NCBI GenBank assembly: GCA_963665495.1
Contig: OY762289.1
Location: 5,394,001-5,458,000, forward strand
From: G963665495 sp963665495
GTDB taxonomy: Bacteria; Desulfobacterota; Desulfovibrionia; Desulfovibrionales; Desulfovibrionaceae
DNA: 64,000 nt
Direction of reading: 5' to 3'
This document shows positions 42,887-51,805 of the stretch, one piece after another (positions within the stretch are counted from its first letter, which is position 1; each line of letters begins with the position of its first letter). A model generated the notes under the pieces. That model did no database searches. It saw only the letters and a list, made by a program, of their open reading frames with translations, and had not been told where the DNA came from. A program made the position numbers and the translations under genes.

Positions 42887-43193
42887 GTTCATTATCGTTT
42901 GCAGTGCGCTAAAGACACTCCGTTTGCCACCGGAGGTACCCTATCTGATCTATATCACCTGATGAAATCATTGATTTACAGCTTAAGTCGAAGAAGCTTT
43001 TTTTTAATGCCCCAAAAAAGTTATCTCCAGTTTTTCCCAAGGCAATGTGTTATTGCAGGAAGGTAAATCCAGCGAACACCTTGCAGTGAGTAAACAGCAA
43101 ATCTCTGTGAAAAAGGCTCATAAAGAAGTTGCCTCTTTTATTCGTATGATGCCAGTCAGCGTGGGGTACTTGTAGCAAGTATCGGCAGCCCTC
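42887..43193. other. Intergenic region
   Basis: These 307 bases separate the pyridoxamine-oxidase-like gene from the convergent lipoprotein gene. The segment is AT-richer than its surroundings and contains a T-run at about 43008-43015 without a good stem. I see no supported feature. Confidence 0.5.
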
Positions 43194-44387
43194 CTACTGC
43201 GTGGGAACAGTCAGTTGCAATTGCTGGTCGCTATGGTTGTTGTCCAGCATGGTGAAGGCCAGCATGATGAAGGAAAAGACCTTTTTGGCCATGAGGTCGT
43301 GGTCGTCCACCCAGAACCAGGTGCCGCGGCATTTCACGGCGGCAAAGGCGCCCAGGGGCTTGAATTGGGCGGAACGCACCAGAATTCTGTCGAATAAGTC
43401 CCCTTGTTTATGCAGAGGGTAGCCAGGAGTGGCGCGGTGTGTGTTGATATCCTTCTCGGGAACGTCCACCCGGCCCGCCACTGCGGCCAGAATTTGCGCC
43501 AGGGAGTGGCTCTGCAAGGTTATGGCCCCGGGCGCGCCCGAGGTGGAGCCGAAGCCCACGGGAAAGCGCTTTTGATCCGGATCCAGTCCCAGCAGCCGTT
43601 TGAATTCGTCGACTTCGGATGCGGCTTTTTCCTGGCCGGATTCCGCGTCGAACTGCAGGAACAGGTGGGGCATGTGCACAGGGGGCTGCGACAACATCGG
43701 ACTCGAAATCTGGCCCGGCATCTGGCCCTGAAACTGTCCCGCCCTCCATCCGCCGTACTGCGCCATGGGCATCCCTTGGTTCTGATGGTCCTGCGTCTGG
43801 GACGAAACCTGTTCGCGGACGATGTGCAGGGCGTTTTCCGACTGCAGCAGGGCCAACAGTTCGACGGCTCTGAGGAACTTCGGGTCCGGCGGCATGTATC
43901 CTTTGTTGGTCAGCCGTTCGTTGCGCAGACCGTTGATGCTGCGTACGCCCCAGCGCAGCGAAAAGGCGGCCGAGGCCCCGGACTCGATGCTTAGCAGGAT
44001 GTTGCGTAGCGGCATGGGCGACATGATGCCGAAGAAAAAGTCCGTACCGATTAACGGCTTGTAGGTAATGGTGGGGCGGTCCGTGAAACTTCCATTCCCT
44101 TCGAAGTCCAGGGAGCCGCCCTGGGCAAAGAAGGTTCGGGAACCGCCGATGGTGACGCCTGTCTGCAGGGAGTACGAGGCCACAATATCGCCGACGTCGG
44201 TAAAAAAGAGCGGCTCCACGTATCGAATCCTGATGATATTGGAGAGGATTTGTTCCTTCCAGGACGTGGCCAGAGAGCTGTTGTATTCAAGCCTGTCGCG
44301 CGCCACGCTTGGCGGTCCCAGCAGCGAACACCCGGTTAGCAGCAACAGCACCGTGGCCGCCGTCAACAGAAAAACTACGCGTTTCAT
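43194..44387 (-). CDS. Predicted lipoprotein of unknown function
   Basis: The 397-residue protein starts MKRVVFLLTAATVLLLLTGC, a lipoprotein signal with lipobox LTGC (Cys at residue 20; next residue Ser, suggesting outer-membrane sorting). The mature part contains RDRLEYNSSLATSWKEQILS, a glycine/phenylalanine-rich middle (FFAQGGSLDFEGNGSFTDRP) and a Gln/Met/Pro-rich segment (about 200-240). I do not recognise a family. It is downstream of two exported alpha/beta-hydrolases on the same strand and may belong to the same export-related cluster. Confidence 0.75.
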   Translation of the reverse strand: MKRVVFLLTAATVLLLLTGCSLLGPPSVARDRLEYNSSLATSWKEQILSNIIRIRYVEPLFFTDVGDIVASYSLQTGVTIGGSRTFFAQGGSLDFEGNGSFTDRPTITYKPLIGTDFFFGIMSPMPLRNILLSIESGASAAFSLRWGVRSINGLRNERLTNKGYMPPDPKFLRAVELLALLQSENALHIVREQVSSQTQDHQNQGMPMAQYGGWRAGQFQGQMPGQISSPMLSQPPVHMPHLFLQFDAESGQEKAASEVDEFKRLLGLDPDQKRFPVGFGSTSGAPGAITLQSHSLAQILAAVAGRVDVPEKDINTHRATPGYPLHKQGDLFDRILVRSAQFKPLGAFAAVKCRGTWFWVDDHDLMAKKVFSFIMLAFTMLDNNHSDQQLQLTVPTQ

Positions 44388-44483
44388 TGTTCACTCCCCA
44401 TCTTAGCTCTCAGGTCTCCAGAATCAGCTTCCATTTTTGGGGAGCCCAGACCTTGCGGCTCATACCCCAAAGAACAATGTTGC

Positions 44484-44509
44484 GCGACCAGGGGAGTCCC
44501 CCTGGTCGC
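44484..44509 (-). terminator. Stem-loop between hydrolase and lipoprotein genes
   Basis: GCGACCAGGGG (44484-44494) pairs with CCCCTGGTCGC (44499-44509) around a 4-base loop. It lies 10 bases past the hydrolase stop on the minus strand. There is no clean T-run, so it may be a weak terminator or a processing hairpin. Confidence 0.5.
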
Positions 44510-44519
44510 ATTGCGGGCG

Positions 44520-45794
44520 TTATTTGAAGGTCTCATCGAGCCAGTCGAACAGCACCTGGGCCACAATGCTGCGATTTTCCATGATGCAATGGTTGGTGGC
44601 GCCTTCATCCGAGGGGGTCACCACCATTTTTTTGTTTGGCGAGGTAAAGCCCTGCATGGCGAGTTCCTGCTGCCGTTTCACTTCCTTGCTGTGAATCTCG
44701 CCTTCGCCGATGATGATCAAAGCCGGCACTGTCACGATGGACGGATCGAAGGTGTATCCTTTGTTGGCTTCATCCAGTGCGGCGGGATTGTCCATGGGGA
44801 CTCCCCAGCGCCAGCAGATGGTTTTGATCACATCGCCGTGAAAGCTGCTCCATTTGTCTCTCTGTTCTTTTGTGTCCGTCACTGCCGGCATGGTGGCAAA
44901 GAGGGGATAGGCGTCCACCACGGCCGAACTCATGGCAATGGCTCTGATGCGGGAGTCGGATTGGGCGGCCTGGGGCACGAACCCCCCACCGCCGCTGTAG
45001 CCAAAAGCGGCCAGCCGCTCGGGGTCCACTTCCTGGCGGCTGAGCGCGTAGTCCACAGCCTTTTGCATGGCCGGTTGCATCTCCGGTCGAAAGGTTTTCC
45101 CTTCCGCGGGTAAAAGCCCTTGTCCGGGCAAATCCAGGGTCATGAAGTTGTACCCCTGTTCATGGGCTTTGGGCGCGATATAGAAAAAGAGGTCCTCGGC
45201 AAAGGTCTCGCCCCCGCCGATCATGAGCAGGGTTTTATGTGGTCCTTTGCCTGCCGCCGGCCAGAAATAGCCCGGAAGTTTCGTGTCTTCGAAAGGCGTT
45301 TCGAAGTATTCCAGCGGCGGGGAGAACAGAGCCCCGGCCTGGCGCATAAGGCTGCGGATCTTTTTTGTCCTGGCCGCGAACTCGGGATTGTCCGGCAACA
45401 TGGAGACCAGAGAGAAGCGGTAGTAGTTGGCGGCGCGCAATAGCTGCGCCCTGGCGCTGGCCTTGTGTCCTTTGTCCAGAGAGGCCAGGCCGCGGGCTTC
45501 GACGCGCTTCCCCAGCTCGTACCATTCCCGCTGCCAGGAGGCGGCGTCGCCGTCCGTGATGCGCGAGGCGGCGTAGAAGGCTTCGCCGATTTCGGCCCCG
45601 CCGTTGCTGACGGAGCCCAGGACCAGGCTGCCGAAATGGAAGTCCATGTCCCCATCCTGAAAAAAGTAGCTGAAGGGGGTGGCGTGGGCGTCAAAGGACT
45701 TTATCTCCTCAGCTGCCGGGACAACCTTGGGGAGAAGCACAAGACTCAGGGCGAGAAGCGATACTATAACAGACATGGAACGTATGGTTTTCAT
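44520..45794 (-). CDS. Exported alpha/beta-hydrolase
   Basis: The protein has 424 residues from the ATG at 45794, which gives a Sec signal (MKTIRSMSVIVSLLALSLVL, cleavage after about VPAA). A helical N-terminal half (about 50-180) precedes the hydrolase core with the oxyanion strand LLMIGGGETFAEDLFFY, the nucleophile elbow AAFGYSGGGGFVPQ (GYSGGG) and a C-terminal GATNHC with the likely catalytic His. The layout resembles the FrsA/2,6-dihydroxypseudooxynicotine-hydrolase group. It is paralogous to the next upstream gene. Substrate unknown. Confidence 0.8.
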   Translation of the reverse strand: MKTIRSMSVIVSLLALSLVLLPKVVPAAEEIKSFDAHATPFSYFFQDGDMDFHFGSLVLGSVSNGGAEIGEAFYAASRITDGDAASWQREWYELGKRVEARGLASLDKGHKASARAQLLRAANYYRFSLVSMLPDNPEFAARTKKIRSLMRQAGALFSPPLEYFETPFEDTKLPGYFWPAAGKGPHKTLLMIGGGETFAEDLFFYIAPKAHEQGYNFMTLDLPGQGLLPAEGKTFRPEMQPAMQKAVDYALSRQEVDPERLAAFGYSGGGGFVPQAAQSDSRIRAIAMSSAVVDAYPLFATMPAVTDTKEQRDKWSSFHGDVIKTICWRWGVPMDNPAALDEANKGYTFDPSIVTVPALIIIGEGEIHSKEVKRQQELAMQGFTSPNKKMVVTPSDEGATNHCIMENRSIVAQVLFDWLDETFK

Positions 45795-45825
45795 CGTGAT
45801 ATCCTTGTGAAAAGTCCGCTTGGGG

Positions 45826-47571
45826 TTACAGTGTTGCCGGGGCCTTGGGTTTTGCCCGTTCGTCCAGCCAGTTGAGAATGCGCTCGCTGGAAAACTGCGG
45901 CGCTCCAAGCTGGCAATGGAATTGCGCGCCATGGGAGGAATCGAACTCCAAATAGCTCTTCTTTGTCTTGAGCTTTTCGTAGAACAGTCTGGCCTGATCC
46001 TTAGATCCGGCCACCTGGTCCTTGCTGGAGTTGACGACCAGCATTTCGGTTTTGATGTTTGCAATGCTGTCGGCCACATTGAAGCGTTGCAGTTTTTTGA
46101 AGAGTTCGCAGGGAGTTTTGACCTGGAAGGTCCAGAACATCTGGTTTATGAACTGGCTGATTTTGGGATTTTTGGACATTTCCTGTGTCACCAGTTCGTT
46201 CACTTTTGTGCCGCAGTCGCCGGCGGCAAAAGCCTGGCGTACGTTTTCCGAAAAATTGGTCAAGGTGCCGTTTAGAACGTTGACGACTCCTCCGTCCACG
46301 ATGCCCCAGCGGATGCGCTTTTCAAAAGCCAGCGCACGGGGCACCAGGTAGCCGCCCATGGAGTAGCCCAGAATTGCCAGCCGTTCGGCGTCCGTTTCCG
46401 GCAGGCTCAGGGCGAAATCCACCACCGGCGTCACCACCTTTTCCCAGTCATAGCGAAAAGGGCGCTGCTGTTGGCTGATCATCTCCCCTTGTCCCGGTCC
46501 TTCGTAGATCAGGCAGTTATACCCCCGCTTCACTGCCTGGGCCGCCATGATGAAGTAGAGGTCCTCGGCCGTGCCGTCGAGACCTGTCTGGATCAGCAGC
46601 AGGGGGCGCTTCTGTCCGCTGCCGTCCACCGTGACGTAGTATCCCGGCAGGGTGCTGTCCTCGTAAGGAATGCGTACGGGGTCGATCCGCCCTTCCGAAA
46701 GGGAAGCTGCCTTGAGGAAGGTGTCGCGTCCGTTTTTCCAGGCCTGGGCGCCGCGGGGATCGGTGCCGTAGAGATAGATGGAAGCGGCTCGAAAGTAAGT
46801 TGTGGCCCGGAAGTAGGCCTCCATGGCGCTGCGTCTGTGCCCGGCGGCTTCAAAATCCCGAGCTGTGGACCGAAGCTGCAGGGCCGTGGTGTTCCAGGAG
46901 TCGTACCAGCTTTCCTTGTCGAAATCTGTGATCCGGCTGGTGGTGGTGAGTAGTTCGCCCAGGTCGGCCGCGCCGGAGGCGATGGTGCCGAAACGCCAGA
47001 GGCTTTGGAAGACGAACGCGCCGTCGTTAAAGAGAAAGCCATCCATGGAGCGCTGTTTGGGATCGCTGGGGGTGCTGTCGCTTCGGCCGCGATAATTGTC
47101 CCAGTGCTGCAACTCGCCGCCGATGTAGATTTGCCCCTGCAGGGGGTAGTGGGTGTGGATGAAAAGCCACTTGCGTTCGATGCCGGTGTGGGCGACCAGG
47201 GCGTCAGCCACAGCCGTGATCATGTTTTCCACCTGCTCGTCCGAGAAAAATCCGGGCACGTAAAGATCCACAAACAGGGGCGCCGTGGAGGGCGCGCCAT
47301 TATAGATAATGTTATCAAAAGTTTGCCAGTAGTAGGTGATAAATTTTTCGCCTACCCCTGTAGCGGCGCTCACATCATGTCCCACTTTGATCAACGCGGC
47401 ATTCACGTCGATGTCGGTCGGGGGCGAGGTGACTCTGACCATAGGGTCCGCGGGATCAATGCCGCCGGATGCAACAGCTGGAAGGCTTGGAGCAAGGCAG
47501 AACAACAACAGCATCAGCAGCATCAGGATGCGTTGCAATACAGACCAGGAAAAAATCGTTGCTTTGGGCAT
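45826..47571 (-). CDS. Exported fusion of a tautomerase-like domain and an alpha/beta-hydrolase
   Basis: The 581-residue protein has a Sec signal (hydrophobic segment about 12-33, cleavage after VASG). Residues about 70-160 look like a 4-oxalocrotonate-tautomerase/MIF-type domain: PLFVDLYVPGFFSDEQVENM and VADALVAHTGIERKWLFIHT, then YIGGELQ. The rest is an alpha/beta-hydrolase with LLLIQTGLDGTAEDLYFIM, nucleophile elbow AILGYSMGGYLVPRA (GYSMGG) and DSSHGAQFHC near the end. The hydrolase part is a paralogue of the following gene. The catalytic N-terminal proline typical of tautomerases is not at the mature N-terminus, so that domain may be inactive. Function unknown. Confidence 0.75.
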   Translation of the reverse strand: MPKATIFSWSVLQRILMLLMLLLFCLAPSLPAVASGGIDPADPMVRVTSPPTDIDVNAALIKVGHDVSAATGVGEKFITYYWQTFDNIIYNGAPSTAPLFVDLYVPGFFSDEQVENMITAVADALVAHTGIERKWLFIHTHYPLQGQIYIGGELQHWDNYRGRSDSTPSDPKQRSMDGFLFNDGAFVFQSLWRFGTIASGAADLGELLTTTSRITDFDKESWYDSWNTTALQLRSTARDFEAAGHRRSAMEAYFRATTYFRAASIYLYGTDPRGAQAWKNGRDTFLKAASLSEGRIDPVRIPYEDSTLPGYYVTVDGSGQKRPLLLIQTGLDGTAEDLYFIMAAQAVKRGYNCLIYEGPGQGEMISQQQRPFRYDWEKVVTPVVDFALSLPETDAERLAILGYSMGGYLVPRALAFEKRIRWGIVDGGVVNVLNGTLTNFSENVRQAFAAGDCGTKVNELVTQEMSKNPKISQFINQMFWTFQVKTPCELFKKLQRFNVADSIANIKTEMLVVNSSKDQVAGSKDQARLFYEKLKTKKSYLEFDSSHGAQFHCQLGAPQFSSERILNWLDERAKPKAPATL

Positions 47572-47736
47572 GGACGTTTCCTTGCGGTTTGGGAGAATGA
47601 TTTTGGGGCTTTAGTTTTTTGTGCACATATGTTCGAAACAGTAAGCACAAAGACGCTTGGGGAGGTCAAACGTTTCTCACGTGAAATCCCGTGAAGGAAG
47701 GTTGCAACAATTTGAAAAGAAAGAATTTTTTCGGGG

Positions 47737-49923
47737 TCAGGAGGCCGCTTTGAACTCGGCCAGCGCTTTGGTCAGCTGTTGAAAGGCTGGGGTGTCGGCG
47801 TCGCAGTTGGACAGTACGAACTCGGCCGTGGCGTGGATGTCGCGCCAGCGGGGGCGCGAAGGAAGGGTTTTGACGGAAAGATATTTGTCCAGGGTCTGGG
47901 TTCTGAAATAGCCGTCTTTTTCCAGATACACATTCCAGATACGCGATTGCTCGGCCAGCTCAACCTTGCCCCCGTGTCCGGACGCAGACCAGCAATCCAG
48001 AGCCAGGCCCATCACCTCCACGGCCAGGAAGCGTCTTGCTTCGGAGGCATCCTTCGGTGTCAGACACTTGCCAAGGCGCAGCAGCAAATCGTCCAGGGCC
48101 TTGAGGTCGTCCAGCATGGTTTGTGGTTCCTGCCCGCTGTTGATGTCCAGGGAATTGACGGTTTTTTCAAGCTGCAGGATACGCTGTCGGTTAGCGTTCA
48201 GGTCGCGCAGCATATTCGCGGGAACAGGCGCAATGGGGTTTTTGCCTGTTGTTTTCTTCTGGCCCGAGTCCGGATTTTCCTGCTTGCGGACGAGAACGAG
48301 CAGCAGGGGGGTGTGCGCCAGTTCGATACCGGTTATCAGCAGGTTGGCTGCCAGGCTCTTGTCTTCCTGCGCCAGCCGGACGTCCTGGAAGGCACTGGCC
48401 TTGCCCAAAGGAGGACCTTCGCCTTCGAGCATTTCCAGCAAGGACTTCGCAACCGGGGTCTCCGGCGCTCCCAGCAGGTCAGAAAACGGCCGCCCTTTCA
48501 TGTTGTCACAGCTGAATCCCGAGAGCCCTGAAAAAGCGGTATTGCAAAAGCAGATTTCCTTGTCCTTGTTCAGGGCGATCACCGCTTCTTTCAGGGAGTC
48601 GAACATGCCTGTCATGCCCGCAAGGGATTGTCGCCCGTCATCGCTTCCGGGCCGGGAGAGTTGTTCCAGTTTGGAATAGTCCCGTGCGTAGCGTGAGGAA
48701 ACGTAAAGAGAATAGGCCAGGATAAAGAGCAACACCCCGAACAGCCCGAAATCGGCCGAGCTGACGATGTTCAGGTCGAAAAGAATGTCGTCCAGTTCCG
48801 CGTACGCCAGACCCAGGTAGCCTGGAGCAAGTATCAGGACTCCATGCTCCCTGCGTACTGCATCCAGAATGAACATGGCGAAGATATAGGCGTAAGCCCC
48901 CCGGGTAAGCAGAAAATAGGTGAAAAGCACGGGGTCGTACGCATTTGGGGGAGTGAGCAGGATAAAGCCGATGTAAAGCGCCCCCAGCAGCGAAAAGATC
49001 CCTGTCACGATTTTTCCGTACTTTTTGGGGAACAGGGACTGGTAGAAGAGCAACAGCAGCGGGGTGGTCAGTCCGTAGGGCAGGGTCGCCAGGGTCACGT
49101 ACAGCCCCCAGGGCAGCTTAAGCCCCATGGCGTGCATCAGATAACCGGACGTGGGGCTGAAGCAAGTGGCCATTGACCAGAAAAAGCAGAACAGGCCGAA
49201 ATACAGATTTGCTTTGAAAGAGCGGCGCAGGAAGAAAAGCGCGAAGTGATAGAGGCTCATGCAGAGCAGAGCACCGCTCACAAGGGCGCCTGCAAGCCAG
49301 AGAAAGCGCATGTGCCCCTGGATGTCTTTTGCGGTTCCCAGCATTACCTGGCCGCCAAGGCCCCCCTGCGTGTTGTGGTGGTTGGAAATCTGGATCACGA
49401 GTTCAACACTCGGGGCAGGTGGAAAGGTGGCAATGCTGAAATGGTCTCGGGGCCGTTCCGCGTCTTTCTGGCAGGCCGGGGTGCCGCTGGCGGCCAGCGC
49501 TTTGCCGTTGACGAAGATTTTGCAGACCGAAAGCGCGCCCGCTGTCAGCAACGAAAAGGGTTCGCCCGCATCGGGCGGCAATTGGACCCTGAGGCGGTAG
49601 GTGCCGCAGCCGATGGCGCTGAGGGGGTCGCCGCGCGAGGTTGTTCCTTGCCAGGTGCGGGGAAGCTGCAGGAAGTCCGGCAACGTTTCGGTCAGCGGGA
49701 ACTGTTCGGGATCAAGCAACCGCCCCCGAACGAATTGCCACTCTCCGGAAAGACTGGCAGCACCCTGTTTCTCGAAATCCCAGTGCGAAAGATCGAGTGC
49801 GCCTTTATGCGCAAAGGAATGCTGTGACGCGTCAGAGCAGGATGTGAGGAAGCAACAACCCAGCAGCAAGATGACCAGGCCTGCAACACGCAATCGAAGA
49901 AGGGGCAGCTTATGCGGCGTCAT
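47737..49923 (-). CDS. 7TMR-DISM sensor with PAS domain, kinase output not evident
   Basis: The protein has 728 residues from the ATG at 49923; three longer in-frame starts are possible but lack ribosome-binding sites. The N-terminus has a lipobox-like FLTSCSDAS. A jelly-roll extracellular DISM domain (about 35-190, LDLSHWDFEKQGAASLSGEW) is followed by seven hydrophobic helices (about 205-425) and a PAS domain (about 440-560, LKEAVIALNKDKEICFCN). The last 150 residues are helical and lack the N, G1 and G2 boxes of histidine kinases. It is on the same strand as, and upstream of, the exported hydrolases, and may sense their environment. Confidence 0.8.
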   Translation of the reverse strand: MTPHKLPLLRLRVAGLVILLLGCCFLTSCSDASQHSFAHKGALDLSHWDFEKQGAASLSGEWQFVRGRLLDPEQFPLTETLPDFLQLPRTWQGTTSRGDPLSAIGCGTYRLRVQLPPDAGEPFSLLTAGALSVCKIFVNGKALAASGTPACQKDAERPRDHFSIATFPPAPSVELVIQISNHHNTQGGLGGQVMLGTAKDIQGHMRFLWLAGALVSGALLCMSLYHFALFFLRRSFKANLYFGLFCFFWSMATCFSPTSGYLMHAMGLKLPWGLYVTLATLPYGLTTPLLLLFYQSLFPKKYGKIVTGIFSLLGALYIGFILLTPPNAYDPVLFTYFLLTRGAYAYIFAMFILDAVRREHGVLILAPGYLGLAYAELDDILFDLNIVSSADFGLFGVLLFILAYSLYVSSRYARDYSKLEQLSRPGSDDGRQSLAGMTGMFDSLKEAVIALNKDKEICFCNTAFSGLSGFSCDNMKGRPFSDLLGAPETPVAKSLLEMLEGEGPPLGKASAFQDVRLAQEDKSLAANLLITGIELAHTPLLLVLVRKQENPDSGQKKTTGKNPIAPVPANMLRDLNANRQRILQLEKTVNSLDINSGQEPQTMLDDLKALDDLLLRLGKCLTPKDASEARRFLAVEVMGLALDCWSASGHGGKVELAEQSRIWNVYLEKDGYFRTQTLDKYLSVKTLPSRPRWRDIHATAEFVLSNCDADTPAFQQLTKALAEFKAAS

Positions 49924-50103
49924 GGCCTCTACTATGTACACTCGAAAAACAGAAAGCATTTCGAGAAAACTTGCCTTGTAACTATTTCTTTGTCCAGATG
50001 TGTTTGCATGAGTAACAGACTTAGCAATTGAATTTTGCCGTGACGGTTTCAATCCATTTGTACCAGCGATGGGAACGGTTGGATTGTCCGGCTAAGAGAG
50101 GAA

Positions 50104-50130
50104 GAGGTGAAAATGGAGGCAGGGAGAATC
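50104..50130 (-). repeat. Degenerate att-like copy of the ssrA 3' end
   Basis: GAGGTGAAAATGGAGGCAGG followed by GAGAATCGAA closely matches GAGGTTGAAATGGTGGAGGC and GGGGGGAATCGAA at 53763-53795, the 3' end of tmRNA and its flank, apart from a 3-base deletion and a few changes. tmRNA 3' ends are frequent integration sites, and such partial duplicates mark the far end of inserted elements. Confidence 0.5.
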
Positions 50131-50184
50131 GAAATGGATGTTTTATCTAGAAATATCAGTATGTTGATTTTTTGAGGCTGAGAA

Positions 50185-50205
50185 GTTGTGCCGCCGGTTG
50201 TACCA
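50185..50205 (+). repeat. 21-base repeat, left copy
   Basis: GTTGTGCCGCCGGTTGTACC followed by A matches the copy at 53640-53660 at 18 of 21 positions in direct orientation, 3.45 kb apart. Each copy is itself two GTTGTRCC halves. The pair brackets the AT-rich cargo. Repeats of this form are typical of tyrosine-integrase arm or core sites. Confidence 0.5.
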
Positions 50206-50280
50206 GAAAAAAAAGTGCGAGTTTTGGCATCGGGTTCGATTGTTGATTCATTTGAACTCGCTTATTATTGATTGGAATAT

Positions 50281-51762
50281 TCAACTTATTCTAGATTTTA
50301 TTATTTCCATTATGGAATTCTCAATGTCATTGAATGCTTCAACAGTACTTTTCTCAATTGAATCGAAATCTTTGAACGCACAATGACCGGTTTTCCACTG
50401 GTTGGAATCTTCGATGATTCGATTGCTCCAACTAGTTTCTTTTTCGATTTCGTGCTTGAAGAATATTGTCAACTTTGATTTTGAAAAAGCAAAAGCAAAA
50501 AATAGTTTTAACCAAGGTAGAGCTTCTTCTTTTGGAGATAGAGAAATGCAAATCGATTTGCATGGGGATGAAGCAGTCAAGTCATATTTGCTTATTACAT
50601 TACGATATTTAGTCGTTGGTTGGTATTCTATTCTCTTTGTTCGTCCGTAGAGTGATCTTAAGTAGAAAGGATGTACTTCTTCAATCTCAACTCTTTCTTT
50701 TTCTTCGTATTCTTCCTCATTGTATACTATGTTAACAAAATATGGTTCTTTACTCTCGTGTAACCATTTGGCAATACTTTTTACTGAATCTAATGATGGT
50801 ACTTTATCATCCGTATTTATTTTTATAGTGTACAGTTCTGTTATAAAATCCTGCCAAGAATGATTGGAAATATTTTCAATTAACTTAGATAAAGAAATTT
50901 GCGCTTCCTCTTCACTGCAATACTTTTGACTCTCGATTCTTATGGCCGAAATAAGTTTTTCCTCCTCGCTTTGTTCCTCTTCAAGTCTTGCATCAGATTT
51001 CAAGTCCTCAGCCTCTGAAGAAGCCAAAGGTGCGAGTACAGATTTTACGCCCGCAGTAAGATCAGCCGAAACAAAACAAAAAATTTCTGTATTGTCTGCC
51101 TGTTGAATAAATAGTGGAGTTTGGTGTTTTTTAACGCTTTGGTCATCAGATATATATGCCATAATATCTCTATACCGAATATCCTGTTCTTCGAAATTTA
51201 GGAGTGATCTAGCCAAACTTTTTGTAAAAACGCTAAAATCTCCTAATGCTTTGGATGATTCAGACTTTGATGAAGAAAATAAAAAATAGGTCTTTGTAAA
51301 ACATTCAGAGGATGATTTTTCAAAAATTGTCTGAAGGTCATTATTTGATTTTATATATTCAGTGCCGGACTGACATGCATCAATAACTTTAATAGCGAGT
51401 TTAGGATTTAACGACTTTAACATAGAATCAAATTCACTATTTCGGAATGATGTCTGTTCTATCTTATGTCTGTCAAAATCCGAAAAAAGGAATATAAAGT
51501 CATCTCCGTGCCTTGCACCATGTCCTGTGTAATAGATAAACACCTCTTCGATATCAAGCCCCTGATTGGCTCTGATAAAGGACGTGATTTTTTCCTTTGC
51601 TTCTACAGATTTTGAGTTTTCACTAAGAATAAGAATATCGTCATATTTCTTGCTACCAGAAACTATGGTAGATATAAGTTCAATATCTCTTTTACAGGGG
51701 GGTAGGTTGTCTGCATTTATATATTCCGAAACACCAATTATCAGTGCTATTTTTTTACTCAT
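50281..51762 (-). CDS. Caspase-like (peptidase C14 family) protein
   Basis: The 493-residue protein starts MSKKIALIIGVSEYINADNL with the metacaspase first strand. The catalytic dyad is clear: His81 in IYYTGHGARHGDD and Cys130 in IKVIDACQSGTEY. A p20-like domain covers about 1-240. The C-terminal half (about 260-493) begins with an acidic linker and carries no domain I recognise; there is no TPR, NACHT or transmembrane segment. The gene is far more AT-rich than the flanking chromosome, with rare-codon use to match, which indicates recent transfer. Many prokaryotic caspase-like proteins act in phage defence or regulated death; that role is inferred from context. Confidence 0.85.
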   Translation of the reverse strand: MSKKIALIIGVSEYINADNLPPCKRDIELISTIVSGSKKYDDILILSENSKSVEAKEKITSFIRANQGLDIEEVFIYYTGHGARHGDDFIFLFSDFDRHKIEQTSFRNSEFDSMLKSLNPKLAIKVIDACQSGTEYIKSNNDLQTIFEKSSSECFTKTYFLFSSSKSESSKALGDFSVFTKSLARSLLNFEEQDIRYRDIMAYISDDQSVKKHQTPLFIQQADNTEIFCFVSADLTAGVKSVLAPLASSEAEDLKSDARLEEEQSEEEKLISAIRIESQKYCSEEEAQISLSKLIENISNHSWQDFITELYTIKINTDDKVPSLDSVKSIAKWLHESKEPYFVNIVYNEEEYEEKERVEIEEVHPFYLRSLYGRTKRIEYQPTTKYRNVISKYDLTASSPCKSICISLSPKEEALPWLKLFFAFAFSKSKLTIFFKHEIEKETSWSNRIIEDSNQWKTGHCAFKDFDSIEKSTVEAFNDIENSIMEIIKSRIS

Positions 51763-51805
51763 TTAAGCCCCCTTGTCCCTAATTGGGTTACTTTTTCAAT
51801 CAATC

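Larger units (their letters stand above)
49924..50280. other. Intergenic region at the left edge of the accessory island
   Basis: These 357 bases hold no supported gene. They include a degenerate copy of the ssrA 3' end (50104-50130) and a 21-base repeat (50185-50205), both listed separately. Base composition changes here from GC-rich to AT-rich. Confidence 0.6.

Noticed and set aside
45795..46079. Longer start for the exported hydrolase
   Set aside because: The 95 extra residues are out of frame shadow of the upstream hydrolase gene and would bury the signal peptide.
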